Shown here: positions 1 through 8,128 of the stretch, one piece after another
Layout of the letters: every line of letters begins with the position of its first letter
Numbering within the stretch: position 1 is the stretch's first letter
NCBI GenBank assembly: GCA_964428345.1
Contig: CAYRYD010000021.1
Location: 1-64,000 of the forward strand
Source of the DNA: JABDMH01 sp964428345
GTDB taxonomy: Bacteria > Bacteroidota > Bacteroidia > Chitinophagales > Saprospiraceae
Direction: 5' to 3'
DNA length: 64,000 nt
Position numbers and translations under genes: made by a program
Notes under the pieces: generated by a model
What the model saw: only the letters and a program-made list of their open reading frames with translations
Told to the model about the DNA's origin: nothing
The model's database searches: none

Positions 1-228
1 CGAATAATTTTGGTAGCTGAGATCCAGTAGTGCCGGTCTCCTGACCGGCGACAGTGAAGCGCCCTGGAATAACCGGACAGAGTTCGGGTCTGGTCTGGAA
101 TTTCACCTGCGATTAAAATCGCCGCTCCATGGGTGTATCACAAAAAAAATTATTCATCCCTGCAACCAATGCCCTCTATCGTCGTCCATATGGATAGTCC
201 TATTTGTTTCATTAAAAATTGCTCAACT
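1..228. other. Upstream non-coding stretch with a GC-rich hairpin
   Basis: No convincing gene is present. A perfect 7-bp inverted repeat, GCCGGTC-TCCT-GACCGGC, lies at 32-49 and resembles a short REP-like palindrome or a hairpin; no T-run follows it, so it is not a standard terminator. One frame stays open without a start codon from position 17 to about 218 and, in its first part, reads like the tail of a beta-barrel protein (FGSGLEFHLRL). It is preceded in frame by a TAG at 14-16. It may be the broken end of a gene to the left or chance. Confidence 0.3.
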
Positions 229-936
229 ATGATAAACAGATTGACACCCCTCATCGCTTTGTGGCTGGCAGCAGGTACGGCTGGTTTTTCGGCGGTTTCT
301 CCAGACCATAATGACAGGAAGGCCTATCCTCTGGAAACGTATGACGAATTAATCCTGAACGGCGCCTTTGAAGTATTTGTGCACCAGGGCGACCGGGAAG
401 AAGTGATTCTCGAAGGTCCGGAGGATCTGATTGAGTCGATCAAAGTAAGGCAGCATGGATCACGGGTGGTTGTCGGAGATAAACCTTACCATCAAAAATG
501 GCTGAAGAAAATCACCGTTAATGTCTACTTCCGGAATATCCAAAAGCTGGAAATCAACGGGATCAGCCGGCTGGAATGCCGCACCCCCATTAGTACCGGT
601 CATCTCCGGCTTTACTGTAACGGTATTCGTAATGTCGAATTTGAACTGCATGCCGATGATCTGGTCGCAACCTTCGATGGTATTGGCAGCACCTATTTGT
701 CAGGTATGGCTGGTACCGCCGATATCGAGTGTGCCGGCGTTGGAAATCTGTATGCTGCTGATCTGAAAGTAGAGAAACTCCGTTTTGAAAGTGCCGGTAT
801 CGGCAAGGCTGAAATCCATGCGGTGAAAGAGTTGTACGTTGATGCCACCGGGATCGGCAGTGTGCGTTATACCGGTAATCCGGAAGTAAAATCGATTAAC
901 CGGGGTGGGATTGGCAGCGTACGGTCGATGTGGTAG
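229..936 (+). CDS. Secreted GIN-domain (DUF2807) protein
   Basis: This 235-residue protein belongs to the head-GIN / DUF2807 family, predicted right-handed beta-helix proteins exported by Bacteroidota; their molecular role is not established. The first 20 or so residues form a Sec signal peptide (MINRLTPLIALWLAAG). After it come repeated short beta-strand units rich in G-I-G and G-V-G turns (for example GIGSTYLSG, GVGNLYAAD, GIGKAEIHA, GIGSVRYTG), the hallmark of the family. The reading frame is open upstream to 133, but the ATG at 229 is chosen because it starts the signal peptide directly. The next gene is convergent and begins only 13 bp past this stop. Confidence 0.85.
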   Translation: MINRLTPLIALWLAAGTAGFSAVSPDHNDRKAYPLETYDELILNGAFEVFVHQGDREEVILEGPEDLIESIKVRQHGSRVVVGDKPYHQKWLKKITVNVYFRNIQKLEINGISRLECRTPISTGHLRLYCNGIRNVEFELHADDLVATFDGIGSTYLSGMAGTADIECAGVGNLYAADLKVEKLRFESAGIGKAEIHAVKELYVDATGIGSVRYTGNPEVKSINRGGIGSVRSMW

Positions 937-949
937 TTGACCCGGCCTG

Positions 950-1462
950 CTACAGTTCGGCTGTGATCTGGCTATCCAGTGGCTGGACCGCCGTCGCGTA
1001 AAATTTGACCGTACCATCCGGTTTGACCAGGTATTTACAAAAATTCCAGGAGGGTTCCTTCCCGGTTTTTTCAGCCAGCCAGGTGTAGAGCGGATCCCGG
1101 TTATTACCTTTCACGGAGATTTTTTCAAACATCTGGAAAGTCACCCCGTAATTTTTTTCACAAAACTGGGCGATCTCGGAATTGCTTCCCGGTTCCTGGC
1201 CACCAAAATTGTTGGCTGGAAAACCCAGGATGGTAAGTTTATCCCCATACTTTTCATGCAGTTCCTGCAGTTGGGCGTATTGGGGAGTAGAGCCGCACTG
1301 GGAAGCCGTATTGACGATCAGCAGTGTCTTGCCCTCGTACTTCGAAAAGTCGATGAGCTCACCGTCGATCGATTTCTTTTGAAAATCATATAGAGAACCG
1401 GGTTGCATGATTATTAAGCTGGTTATGATGAATAATATGAGCATGGCTTTTTTTAGATCCAA
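950..1462 (-). CDS. Exported glutathione peroxidase-family thiol peroxidase
   Basis: This is a thioredoxin-fold peroxidase of the GPx/BtuE family, expected to reduce hydroperoxides with thioredoxin-like donors. The 170-residue frame has a hydrophobic N-terminus (signal or anchor), so it probably acts in the periplasm. The peroxidatic Cys sits at about residue 56 (NTASQCGSTPQY); the resolving Cys of the thioredoxin-dependent type is at about 101 (QFCEKNYG), and the Trp-Asn pair is in PSWNF. The usual tetrad Gln in the NQFG motif is Asn here (PANNFGGQEPG). The start is TTG at 1462, kept because it supplies the lysines of a signal peptide; an ATG at 1444 is the alternative. It is convergent with the GIN-domain gene. 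Confidence 0.88.
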   Translation of the reverse strand: MDLKKAMLILFIITSLIIMQPGSLYDFQKKSIDGELIDFSKYEGKTLLIVNTASQCGSTPQYAQLQELHEKYGDKLTILGFPANNFGGQEPGSNSEIAQFCEKNYGVTFQMFEKISVKGNNRDPLYTWLAEKTGKEPSWNFCKYLVKPDGTVKFYATAVQPLDSQITAEL

Positions 1463-1636
1463 ACTAGAAAAACGGAAAATTGTTCACCAGGATTGCAGGA
1501 TTGAATTTTAGTCATCAGTGATCTGATTCCAGGGCTTAAGGGGTTGAACAAAGGATTTAATGGCTTTACTCTTGTTTTTAATTCATTACTCATTATTTCA
1601 GGTTTCCTGGTACCTTCTATAAAATGGCAAAATAAC

Positions 1637-2329
1637 ATGACAAGAGAAATTCGTCGTAACGTCATCACCTACATCGGGTTCCTCTATATTGCCGGAATAG
1701 GAATCTATTACGGCCAGGCCATTGAACCGCATTATCCTTCTCTGCGGGTCTGGGAATTAACCAACCTTCTGATGATGTCTGTTGGGTTGCCATTCCTCTT
1801 TCTTCAGCAAAATGCCAGACTTCCGGATTTCTGGCAGGATGATATTTCACTGAAAGACCGGATCCTGTATCCTGTTTTAATCGGTATGGTTTTCGGACTG
1901 CTCGATATCCTGGTATTCCAGGTCATTCTGCATCCCCAACCCTATACTGAATTACCTCCTTTCCTGCAACCGTTTCCGTACTCGGTTTTTCTGTATTTTT
2001 CCGGTGCCCTTGAAGTCGAAGTGCTTTACCGGCTGATACCGCTGACCCTGATATTATTATGGGGAAGCTGGTTTAAATCCGGAAAATATTACACCGTAAT
2101 TTTTTGGATTGGAGCTATACTGACCGCCCTCCGTGAACCCCTCGAACAACTTCCCGATGGAAATCTTCCTCTGATCATGTATTCACTGATAACCGGCTTT
2201 TTGATGAATCTTCTCCAGGCCATCTGGTATAAGAGATCCGGATTTCTCGCCTCCTTGTTTATCCGGCTTGGTCACTATCTGTTATGGCATATTTTATTGG
2301 GGATTTATGTGGAAAACGGTATCAGATAG
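1637..2329 (+). CDS. Membrane protein resembling a degenerate CPBP (CAAX/Abi) protease
   Basis: This polytopic membrane protein of about 230 residues has roughly six or seven hydrophobic segments. Its second half follows the layout of the CPBP intramembrane protease family: an acidic/Arg element (EVEVLYRL, in place of EExxxR), a middle helix without the expected FxxxH histidine, and a final pair of helices resembling the family's closing G-L-x-A-x-x-x-H-x-x-x-N element (SGFLASLFIRLGHYLLWHI, with His where Asn is expected). Only part of the metal-binding set is present, so activity is doubtful. The frame is open from 1544; the ATG at 1637 is chosen because the upstream segment looks untranslated. 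The family call is by motif layout only. Confidence 0.5.
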   Translation: MTREIRRNVITYIGFLYIAGIGIYYGQAIEPHYPSLRVWELTNLLMMSVGLPFLFLQQNARLPDFWQDDISLKDRILYPVLIGMVFGLLDILVFQVILHPQPYTELPPFLQPFPYSVFLYFSGALEVEVLYRLIPLTLILLWGSWFKSGKYYTVIFWIGAILTALREPLEQLPDGNLPLIMYSLITGFLMNLLQAIWYKRSGFLASLFIRLGHYLLWHILLGIYVENGIR

Positions 2330-2339
2330 CTGTTGATCA

Positions 2340-2383
2340 GTGACCGGTCACCGCGAAGATTAAAAATGATGGTTCAGTTGAAC
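2340..2383. promoter_or_regulatory. Two palindromes upstream of the sugar dehydrogenase gene
   Basis: GTGACCGGTCAC at 2340-2351 is a perfect 12-bp palindrome, and GTTCA-GT-TGAAC at 2372-2383 is a perfect inverted repeat with a 2-bp centre. Their centres are 32 bp apart, about three helical turns, in the 107-bp gap before the dehydrogenase gene. They could be operator sites; nothing in the sequence identifies a binding protein. Confidence 0.3.
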
Positions 2384-2436
2384 ATCTGGCATAGGAAAAA
2401 GGGTATTTTCACCAGAAATCTTACAAAAGAAGTCCA

Positions 2437-3882
2437 ATGATAAATACCTGCCGATTACTTTGCATCCTGTTGCCCCTCTTTGTTTTACTGTTTTCCACCC
2501 ATTCCTGTGCACCGGAAGGGGCTGAAACAGCGGTTACTTCGATGATTCCGGAGCATTACACCCGGCATTGCGCCAGCTGCCATGGCGCCGATATGCGGGG
2601 TGAGATCGCCCAGAGCCTGCTCGACGGGTCCTGGCAGTTTGGGTCAAGGCGGAACGATATTTTCCGGTCCGTCAAATTTGGCCATCCACATCACGGCATG
2701 CCCTCCTGGGCTGCGGTCCTGGCCGACGAAGAGATCGATACACTGGTAGGTTTTTTACTCAAGGAAGAAGCGCGGCTGGGCGTCATGCGACCACCCCTGC
2801 CGACAAAGCTGGAGACCCAGGACTATATGATCAATGTAGAGGTAGTCACCGAAGGACTGACATCGCCCTGGGCCCTGCAGTTTTTAAATCAGGATCGGGC
2901 TCTGATCACCGAGCAGGGCGGCAAGCTGCGGATTTGGGAAAACGGGCAGGTGCTGCCGGACACCGTGGCCGGAATTCCTCGGGTGCGTACCGGTGGTCAG
3001 GGTGGCTTGCTGGATGTCGCCATCGATCCGGACTATAGCACCAACGGTTGGGTATACCTGTCGTTTAGCCATGCCCTGCCCAAACGGGAGGGTGATGACA
3101 ACATACCCGGTATGACCAAGGTAGTACGCGGTAAGATCGTCAACAATACCTGGACGGAAGAGCAGGTGCTCTTTGAAGCTCCGCATGAAACCTACACGGG
3201 TGGCAATGGCCATTTCGGAAGTCGCATCGTCTTTGACCCGGAAGGATATCTTTATTTCAGCATTGGAGAACGCGGCATGGGAGACCATGCCCAGGACCTT
3301 ACCCGTCCCAATGGCAAGGTGCATCGCATCTATCCCGATGGACGCATCCCGCAAACCAACCCGTTTTATGGACAGGTTGGGGTGATCGCCTCTATTTATT
3401 CGTATGGCCATCGCAATCCCCAAGGGTTGGCAGTGCATCCTGAGACCGGTCAGGTGTGGGCCACCGAACATGGGCCTCTGGGTGGTGACGAGCTTAATCT
3501 GATCCGGCCGGGTCTGAACTATGGCTGGCCGGTGATCAGCTATGGAATCAACTACAACGGAGAGATCATCACTGAATTCTTCCGGAAGGAAGGCATGGAG
3601 CAGCCCATCTATTATTGGAAACCTTCGATCGCCGTGTGTGGATTGGATTATTACCATGGAGACCTTTTTCCCAAGTGGAATAACCGCCTGCTGGTGGGTG
3701 CCCTCAAGTTTGAAGAAGTGCAGCTCCTTGACATTGAAAAAGACCGGGTGATGTACCGCCAGACCTTGCTGAAAAATGCCGGCCGGGTACGCGACATCAC
3801 CACCGGACCGGACGGAGCCATCTACGTGGTGCTCAATCGACCGGATGTAGTACTTCGGCTGAGTCCGGAGCCAGCGATATAG
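2437..3882 (+). CDS. Cytochrome c / PQQ-type aldose sugar dehydrogenase lipoprotein
   Basis: This 481-residue exported protein is expected to oxidise aldose sugars in the periplasm and pass electrons to its own haem. The N-terminus is a probable lipoprotein signal ending at Cys24 (FSTHSC). A small cytochrome c domain follows, with the haem motif C45-A-S-C48-H49 and a likely Met ligand in HHGMPSW. From about residue 120 to the end is a six-bladed beta-propeller of the glucose/sorbosone dehydrogenase family (Asd/YliI type), recognised by GGQGGLLDVAIDP, GNGHFGSRIVF, SYGHRNPQGLAVHP and EHGPLGGDELN. The haem-first fusion lets one polypeptide do both oxidation and electron transfer. It precedes a Tat-exported NIF3-like gene on the same strand by 89 bp. 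Confidence 0.88.
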   Translation: MINTCRLLCILLPLFVLLFSTHSCAPEGAETAVTSMIPEHYTRHCASCHGADMRGEIAQSLLDGSWQFGSRRNDIFRSVKFGHPHHGMPSWAAVLADEEIDTLVGFLLKEEARLGVMRPPLPTKLETQDYMINVEVVTEGLTSPWALQFLNQDRALITEQGGKLRIWENGQVLPDTVAGIPRVRTGGQGGLLDVAIDPDYSTNGWVYLSFSHALPKREGDDNIPGMTKVVRGKIVNNTWTEEQVLFEAPHETYTGGNGHFGSRIVFDPEGYLYFSIGERGMGDHAQDLTRPNGKVHRIYPDGRIPQTNPFYGQVGVIASIYSYGHRNPQGLAVHPETGQVWATEHGPLGGDELNLIRPGLNYGWPVISYGINYNGEIITEFFRKEGMEQPIYYWKPSIAVCGLDYYHGDLFPKWNNRLLVGALKFEEVQLLDIEKDRVMYRQTLLKNAGRVRDITTGPDGAIYVVLNRPDVVLRLSPEPAI

Positions 3883-3971
3883 GACCAAAATGATGTACCT
3901 GAAAAATGCATGGAACTTTATTATTTTACTTTCATCATGGACATGGACTATTAACCTGAAAATATCCCGCA

Positions 3972-4886
3972 ATGAATCATATTGATGAAAACACATCCGG
4001 CAGAAGAAATTTTATCTCATCGGTAGTTAGTGTGGCCGGCACCACGATGATCATAGGCTGGCCCGGTATATCGATAGCCAAAAAAGCCGGACAGGCTTTA
4101 ACGGTAGGGCAGGTGATTGATACCATCCTGAAGGAAATACCCAATGCACCATTTGAAAGGACGGTCGATCAATTGATTGCCGGTAATAAGGATCAGGTGG
4201 TTACGGGCGTGGTGACTACCATGTTTCCCACGATGAAGGTCATTGAACAGACGGCGGAAGCCGGTGCCAATATGATCATAGCCCACGAAACTCCTTTTTA
4301 CAATCACCAGGACCAGACGGATTGGTTGCAGGAGGATGTGGCGTACTTGTATAAAAAAGAGCTGTTAAACAGGCATGGTATAGCCATCTGGCGATTTCAC
4401 GATTATTGGCATGCTCACCGGCCGGATGGGATCATCATGGGCAATTTGATAAAGCTTGGTTGGGACAGGCATTACGATGCCGGTAGTCCCCGCCTTCTGC
4501 AACTGCCCGAAGCGTTACCGCTGACCTCCATCGCAATGCTCGTCAAGGAGAAACTGGGGATTTCTACCGTGCGGGTAACCGGCAGGCTGGATCAGCCTTG
4601 TCGCCGGATTTACCTGGCTTTTGGTTATATGGACAGCAAGATGCAGATAGCTGCTATCCGGCAGTATCAACCTGATTTGATTCTAAGTGGTGAAACCCGG
4701 GAATGGGAAACGGTAGAACGGGTGAGGGATGGCCAGTTGATGGGGAAGAATACTGCTCTAATGGTGCTGAGTCATTCTGTGAGTGAAGAAGCCGGCATGG
4801 AATACGCTGCGAAGTGGCTGCAACCAAAAGTGCCGGGGGTGAAGGTGATGCATATCGCGGCAGGGAATCCTTTCGTTTTTCTATAA
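3972..4886 (+). CDS. Tat-exported NIF3-like dinuclear metal protein
   Basis: This 304-residue protein resembles the NIF3/YbgI family, which forms a toroidal hexamer with a dinuclear metal site and whose biochemical role is still unclear. The N-terminus carries a twin-arginine signal (GRRNFISSVVSVAG) followed by a hydrophobic stretch, so it should be exported folded. Family-like features are the V-x-T-x-x-x-T-x-x-V segment (GVVTTMFPTMKVI), AHETPFYNH in place of the usual HHP motif, and WRFHDYWHAHRPDG. NIF3 proteins are usually cytosolic, so the Tat signal is unusual. It lies 89 bp downstream of the sugar dehydrogenase; shared transcription is possible. The fold call is by pattern and is moderately certain. 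Confidence 0.7.
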   Translation: MNHIDENTSGRRNFISSVVSVAGTTMIIGWPGISIAKKAGQALTVGQVIDTILKEIPNAPFERTVDQLIAGNKDQVVTGVVTTMFPTMKVIEQTAEAGANMIIAHETPFYNHQDQTDWLQEDVAYLYKKELLNRHGIAIWRFHDYWHAHRPDGIIMGNLIKLGWDRHYDAGSPRLLQLPEALPLTSIAMLVKEKLGISTVRVTGRLDQPCRRIYLAFGYMDSKMQIAAIRQYQPDLILSGETREWETVERVRDGQLMGKNTALMVLSHSVSEEAGMEYAAKWLQPKVPGVKVMHIAAGNPFVFL

Positions 4887-5015
4887 GGCCTTCCATCCCG
4901 ATGGGACTGATAGTCTACTTTCGATCCTGTTGGGTTGGAGTAGATGTCCGGTAAACCTTCAAGCGAAGTAACTCAGTGATAGGTTTCTTCCAAAAGAGCC
5001 AATCCAGACAGACTC

Positions 5016-6524
5016 TCAACTCCATAAGCGGTCATGTGACCTCTTTTCGTTCCACTGGGGGGTAGGAGCAAAATACGTTTTGTCCTCCGTATGAATGTGC
5101 CGTTTTAATTCTTCTTCGTTAAGCTCGACGCCCAGACCGGGAGCTTCGGTGGGCACGTTGGCAAAGCCTTTGGTGTAAAGTTCCCTCCCGTCGGTAGTGT
5201 TGACCAGTTTTGGCCACCAGGGATTGTCGACGCATTGTACCGGCATCTCCAGTGCCAGGAAATTCTGGGTGGCAGCCGCAGCGTGCACGTTCGCCATGAA
5301 GCAGACGGGTGTGCCGGCAAAATGCATTTTCATGGCGATGTCACATTCTTCGGCATAGTCACCGATTTTCTTGGTCTCCAGAATGCCTCCGGCGGTACCC
5401 ATGTCGGGATGGACGATGTCGACGGCATGGACATCACACAGCTTGCGAAAGGCCTCCTTACCAAAAATGTCTTCGCCGGTGATGGTGGGTGAGTTGATGG
5501 CATCGGTGATCATCTTGAGCTGGTCGATACTATCCCACGGTACGAAATCTTCCATCGAGGCAAGCCGGTAAGATTCGAGGGCGTTGGCTACCCGGATGCA
5601 TTCATTGACATCAAAATGGCCAAAATGATCGGCCGACAACGGCACATCATAACCCACAATATCGCGAACGGTACCAACATAATTTTTTAGCAGGTCAAGA
5701 CCTTTGTCGGTGACCATCACCGAAGTGAAGGCGTGCCGCGTATTCTGGTAGGAGAGGTAATTGTCCAGGTTGTTGTCTTTAAATCCGGGTATGAACCGGG
5801 TATTGACCGTAGCACCCGGCACGTCAGCATAAACGCTGATGCCAGGGTGCATTTTCAACCAGGTAAATCCCTGATCTTCCAGGCGTATTTTGCAATCGGC
5901 TTTAAACTTTTCGACATCCAGGTTTTTTGCATTGTGGGCAGGCACATAGGCATAAAGCCGGACTCTGTCGCGATAACGACCACCCAGCAACTGCCAGACC
6001 GGTACATTGTAGGCTTTACCGACCAGATCCCAGAGGGCCATTTCCACGCCGCTGACGCCGGCACCCTTCCGGCCGTGTCCACCAAATTGTTTGATGATCT
6101 TGAAGATCATCTCTACATTGCATGGATTGAGGCCAAGAATCCGGCTTTTCAAAAACAGACCGTACCTTGGATCGGCCCCGTCCCGAAGTTCGCCCAAACC
6201 GTAAATCCCCTGGTTGGTATCGAGCCGGATAATGACATTCCGGGCATTGGTATATGAAGTGCCGTTGTCGATGGTCACGTAGCGCATATCGGTGATTTTC
6301 AGTTCTGAAGGTGCCGAGGCCCGGTTAACATTGGCGGTGGTGTGGGCCAGTGTATCCTCGATAGACAAACCTATGATCGCTGAAAGTGAAAGGCCTCCCA
6401 GGGTGGCTTTTTTCAGAAAGTCACGGCGGTGGTCTTTGGAATAAAACGACGAGTCAGATGCGATCAGTGAGGATTGTTCCAGAATCTTGTTTTTAGCCTT
6501 GATTTGTTGGATCAATGTTTTCAT
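5016..6524 (-). CDS. Tat-exported mandelate racemase / sugar-acid dehydratase family enzyme
   Basis: This 502-residue enzyme belongs to the enolase superfamily, mandelate racemase / galactonate-mannonate dehydratase branch, which abstracts an alpha proton from sugar acids at a Mg site. A long N-terminus leads to a Tat motif at residues 33-37 (R-R-D-F-L). The capping domain starts near residue 75, and GVEMALWDLVGKAYNVPVWQ marks entry into the barrel. Likely metal ligands are the acids in SADHFGHFD, MEDFVPW and TGEDIFG; FTWLKMHPG and MKMHFAGTP hold likely catalytic Lys/His. The substrate cannot be told from sequence. Export of this family is uncommon elsewhere. The gene is divergent from the DinB-like gene at 6721. 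Confidence 0.85.
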   Translation of the reverse strand: MKTLIQQIKAKNKILEQSSLIASDSSFYSKDHRRDFLKKATLGGLSLSAIIGLSIEDTLAHTTANVNRASAPSELKITDMRYVTIDNGTSYTNARNVIIRLDTNQGIYGLGELRDGADPRYGLFLKSRILGLNPCNVEMIFKIIKQFGGHGRKGAGVSGVEMALWDLVGKAYNVPVWQLLGGRYRDRVRLYAYVPAHNAKNLDVEKFKADCKIRLEDQGFTWLKMHPGISVYADVPGATVNTRFIPGFKDNNLDNYLSYQNTRHAFTSVMVTDKGLDLLKNYVGTVRDIVGYDVPLSADHFGHFDVNECIRVANALESYRLASMEDFVPWDSIDQLKMITDAINSPTITGEDIFGKEAFRKLCDVHAVDIVHPDMGTAGGILETKKIGDYAEECDIAMKMHFAGTPVCFMANVHAAAATQNFLALEMPVQCVDNPWWPKLVNTTDGRELYTKGFANVPTEAPGLGVELNEEELKRHIHTEDKTYFAPTPQWNEKRSHDRLWS

Positions 6525-6720
6525 ATTGGTGTTTTATGGATACAGTGAAAAGATTTTTCAGGGCAGCCTGCCCGGGCTGTAAAAGATAGGAAAAATCGAT
6601 GACCGGTTACCTAATCTCCAGGATCCGGAATTTCCCCGGGTCGGGGCTCCCGGTGAGTATCCACCAATTGCCGGTCACTGTTTATTTGTAGTTTTACGTG
6701 TTCCAGGCAACCTTTTCAAA

Positions 6721-7254
6721 ATGAGCGAAAATTCGATTTCCCAAAATTGCCAGACAGCGATAAAAAGTGCCCTGATCAGCCAGTACCGGGCATCGCTGAT
6801 GATGCTTGAGAAAGCAATCCGCACCTGTTCCGACGAGTTGTGGGATTCGGAGCAATACAGTAACCGCACCTGGCAGCTGGTATATCACCTCCTTTATTTT
6901 ACGGATCTCGATCTTTATCAGAATTTGAAGGGCAGGAAGTACTGGTCCCTGCATCGTAAGGACCATCAAAACCTGGGTGAATGGCAGGGTAAAACGCCTT
7001 ATTCCAAAAGTGAAATGCTCGAATTTCTCAGATACCTGGCTAACCGGCTGGAACAGGCTGTGTACGATCTGGACCTCGCCCATCCGGAGAGCGGTTTTCA
7101 TTGGTATAAGGTCGGTAAACTGGAACACCAACTGGTAAATCTGAAACATTTACAGCATCATACCGCCCAGCTCATGGAGCGAATCCGTTTCCATCAGGCT
7201 GCCGCCGTGCCCTGGATCCGGGATGGATCGGGTGATACCCGTCTGTCTGGTTAA
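6721..7254 (+). CDS. DinB-like four-helix protein
   Basis: This 177-residue cytosolic protein is probably a DinB/YfiT-fold four-helix bundle, a family that usually binds one divalent metal through three histidines and often acts as a thiol-dependent transferase. The pattern seen is a first long helix (QYRASLMMLEKAI), a first His in LVYHLLYFTDLDLY and a His cluster in LKHLQHHTAQLMERI, which matches the family spacing. There is no signal peptide. Its stop lies three bases before the first copy of the TCACC-N6-GGTGA box, which belongs to the next gene; the DinB gene itself has no such box upstream. A link to the downstream two-component system is possible but unsupported. Confidence 0.7.
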   Translation: MSENSISQNCQTAIKSALISQYRASLMMLEKAIRTCSDELWDSEQYSNRTWQLVYHLLYFTDLDLYQNLKGRKYWSLHRKDHQNLGEWQGKTPYSKSEMLEFLRYLANRLEQAVYDLDLAHPESGFHWYKVGKLEHQLVNLKHLQHHTAQLMERIRFHQAAAVPWIRDGSGDTRLSG

Positions 7255-7256
7255 GC

Positions 7257-7277
7257 TAAAATCACCCTATTGGGTGA
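7257..7277 (+). promoter_or_regulatory. Operator box 1 (response regulator promoter)
   Basis: TAAAATCACC-CTATT-GGGTGA contains the inverted repeat TCACC-N6-GGTGA at 7262-7277. Its centre (7269.5) is 30.5 bp before the first T of the -7 element at 7300. Here the symmetry extends to eight base pairs per arm (AATCACCC/GGGTGATT, 7260-7279). The same box precedes the kinase gene and the small secreted gene at identical spacing. Confidence 0.75.
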
Positions 7278-7299
7278 TTAAACAGAAAACCCCCACCGG

Positions 7300-7307
7300 T
7301 ACTTTTG
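7300..7307 (+). promoter_or_regulatory. -7 promoter element of the response regulator gene
   Basis: TACTTTTG matches the Bacteroidota -7 consensus TAnnTTTG exactly. It is 71 bp upstream of the ATG at 7378. No TTG -33 element is seen at the usual distance; operator box 1 occupies the region just upstream of that position instead. Confidence 0.7.
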
Positions 7308-7377
7308 CAGAAAAATTGTGAATTATCCTTTGGAAAATCCTAATTTCAGAAATCCGGTTTCCTCTGTTAAACACTAA

Positions 7378-8010
7378 ATGATCATGACCAATATCCGTGT
7401 TCTGGTCGTCGAAGACGAACCCCTCATTGCCGAAGACATTCGCGAAACTCTTGATAGCATCGATTTTGAAGTATCGGGAGTAGCCTACGACAGTGATGCC
7501 GCCCTGGAAGAGTTGGCCTCCAATACGCCCGATATCGTACTACTGGATGTCAATCTGGGTTCGAATCTCGATGGAATTGACATCGCCGGGATCATCAACC
7601 GGGATTATCAATTACCATTTATTTTTCTGACTTCTTACGCCGACCGAAGTACGGTAGACCGGGCCAAACACACCCGGCCAATGGGCTATATCGTCAAACC
7701 CTTTGACGAAAGGGATCTTTTTACCACACTGGAAATTGCCCTTCACAATTACAGTCTTTCGCAACCCAAACTGGAACTTAGCCTGGAAAATCTCAACAAT
7801 CGTCTCCTGGGTAAACTTACTCAGAAAGAGTTTGAGATCCTCACTTCCATCTTTGAGGGAAAAACCAACCGGCAAATGGCTACAGAGCATTTTGTCTCGT
7901 TGAATACTATAAAAACGCATATTAAAAACCTCTACGACAAGCTCGATGTGCATACCCGTACTCAGGCCATTGCCAAACTGCGGGAGATGAACGCTTTTCA
8001 CCTGGGCTAA
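7378..8010 (+). CDS. LuxR/NarL-type response regulator
   Basis: This 210-residue DNA-binding response regulator has a receiver domain at residues 6-120, with acidic pocket residues E12-D13, phospho-acceptor Asp57 (IVLLDVNLG), a conserved Thr in FLTSYAD and Lys in YIVKPFDE. A LuxR-type helix-turn-helix occupies about 145-205 (TQKEFEILTSIFEGKTNRQM, then NTIKTHIKNLYDKLDV). It should be phosphorylated by the histidine kinase encoded 118 bp downstream. Its promoter has operator box 1, and its stop codon is part of operator box 2. NarL-type regulators commonly bind inverted repeats as dimers, so this protein is the obvious candidate to bind the box. The start may be ATG 7378 or 7384. Confidence 0.92.
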   Translation: MIMTNIRVLVVEDEPLIAEDIRETLDSIDFEVSGVAYDSDAALEELASNTPDIVLLDVNLGSNLDGIDIAGIINRDYQLPFIFLTSYADRSTVDRAKHTRPMGYIVKPFDERDLFTTLEIALHNYSLSQPKLELSLENLNNRLLGKLTQKEFEILTSIFEGKTNRQMATEHFVSLNTIKTHIKNLYDKLDVHTRTQAIAKLREMNAFHLG

Positions 8011-8028
8011 AATCACCTGTTCGGGTGA
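8008..8028 (+). promoter_or_regulatory. Operator box 2 (histidine kinase promoter)
   Basis: TAAAATCACC-TGTTC-GGGTGA overlaps the TAA stop codon of the response regulator. The inverted repeat TCACC-N6-GGTGA spans 8013-8028, with centre 8020.5, exactly 30.5 bp before the first T of the -7 element at 8051. The ten-base left half is identical in all three boxes. Confidence 0.75.
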
Positions 8029-8050
8029 GGAAAACAGGTCGTATCCGCAA

Positions 8051-8058
8051 TACTTTTG
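8051..8058 (+). promoter_or_regulatory. -7 promoter element of the TPR histidine kinase gene
   Basis: TACTTTTG is identical to the element upstream of the response regulator and matches TAnnTTTG exactly. It implies a leader of about 65 nt before the ATG at 8129. No TTG -33 element is visible, which fits activator dependence. Confidence 0.7.
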
Positions 8059-8128
8059 TTCTGGTAGAAGTGGTAGTTTCTAAGTGCCAACATGAAAGCA
8101 GGAACTACCTGATCCATACACTAATAGT

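Noticed and set aside
2884..3996. Long open frame (370 codons) on the minus strand opposite the sugar dehydrogenase
   Set aside because: It is fully antisense to a gene with clear haem and propeller motifs and shows no family features. Long antisense frames recur here opposite well-supported genes (for example near 13913-14659, 19760-20620, 35414-36196, 36457-37269 and 37720-38445) and result from codon use.
7260..7279. AATCACCC-TATT-GGGTGATT read as a terminator for the DinB-like gene
   Set aside because: No T-run follows, the loop region is shared with two other copies at promoters, and its spacing to the -7 element is conserved, so an operator explains it better.
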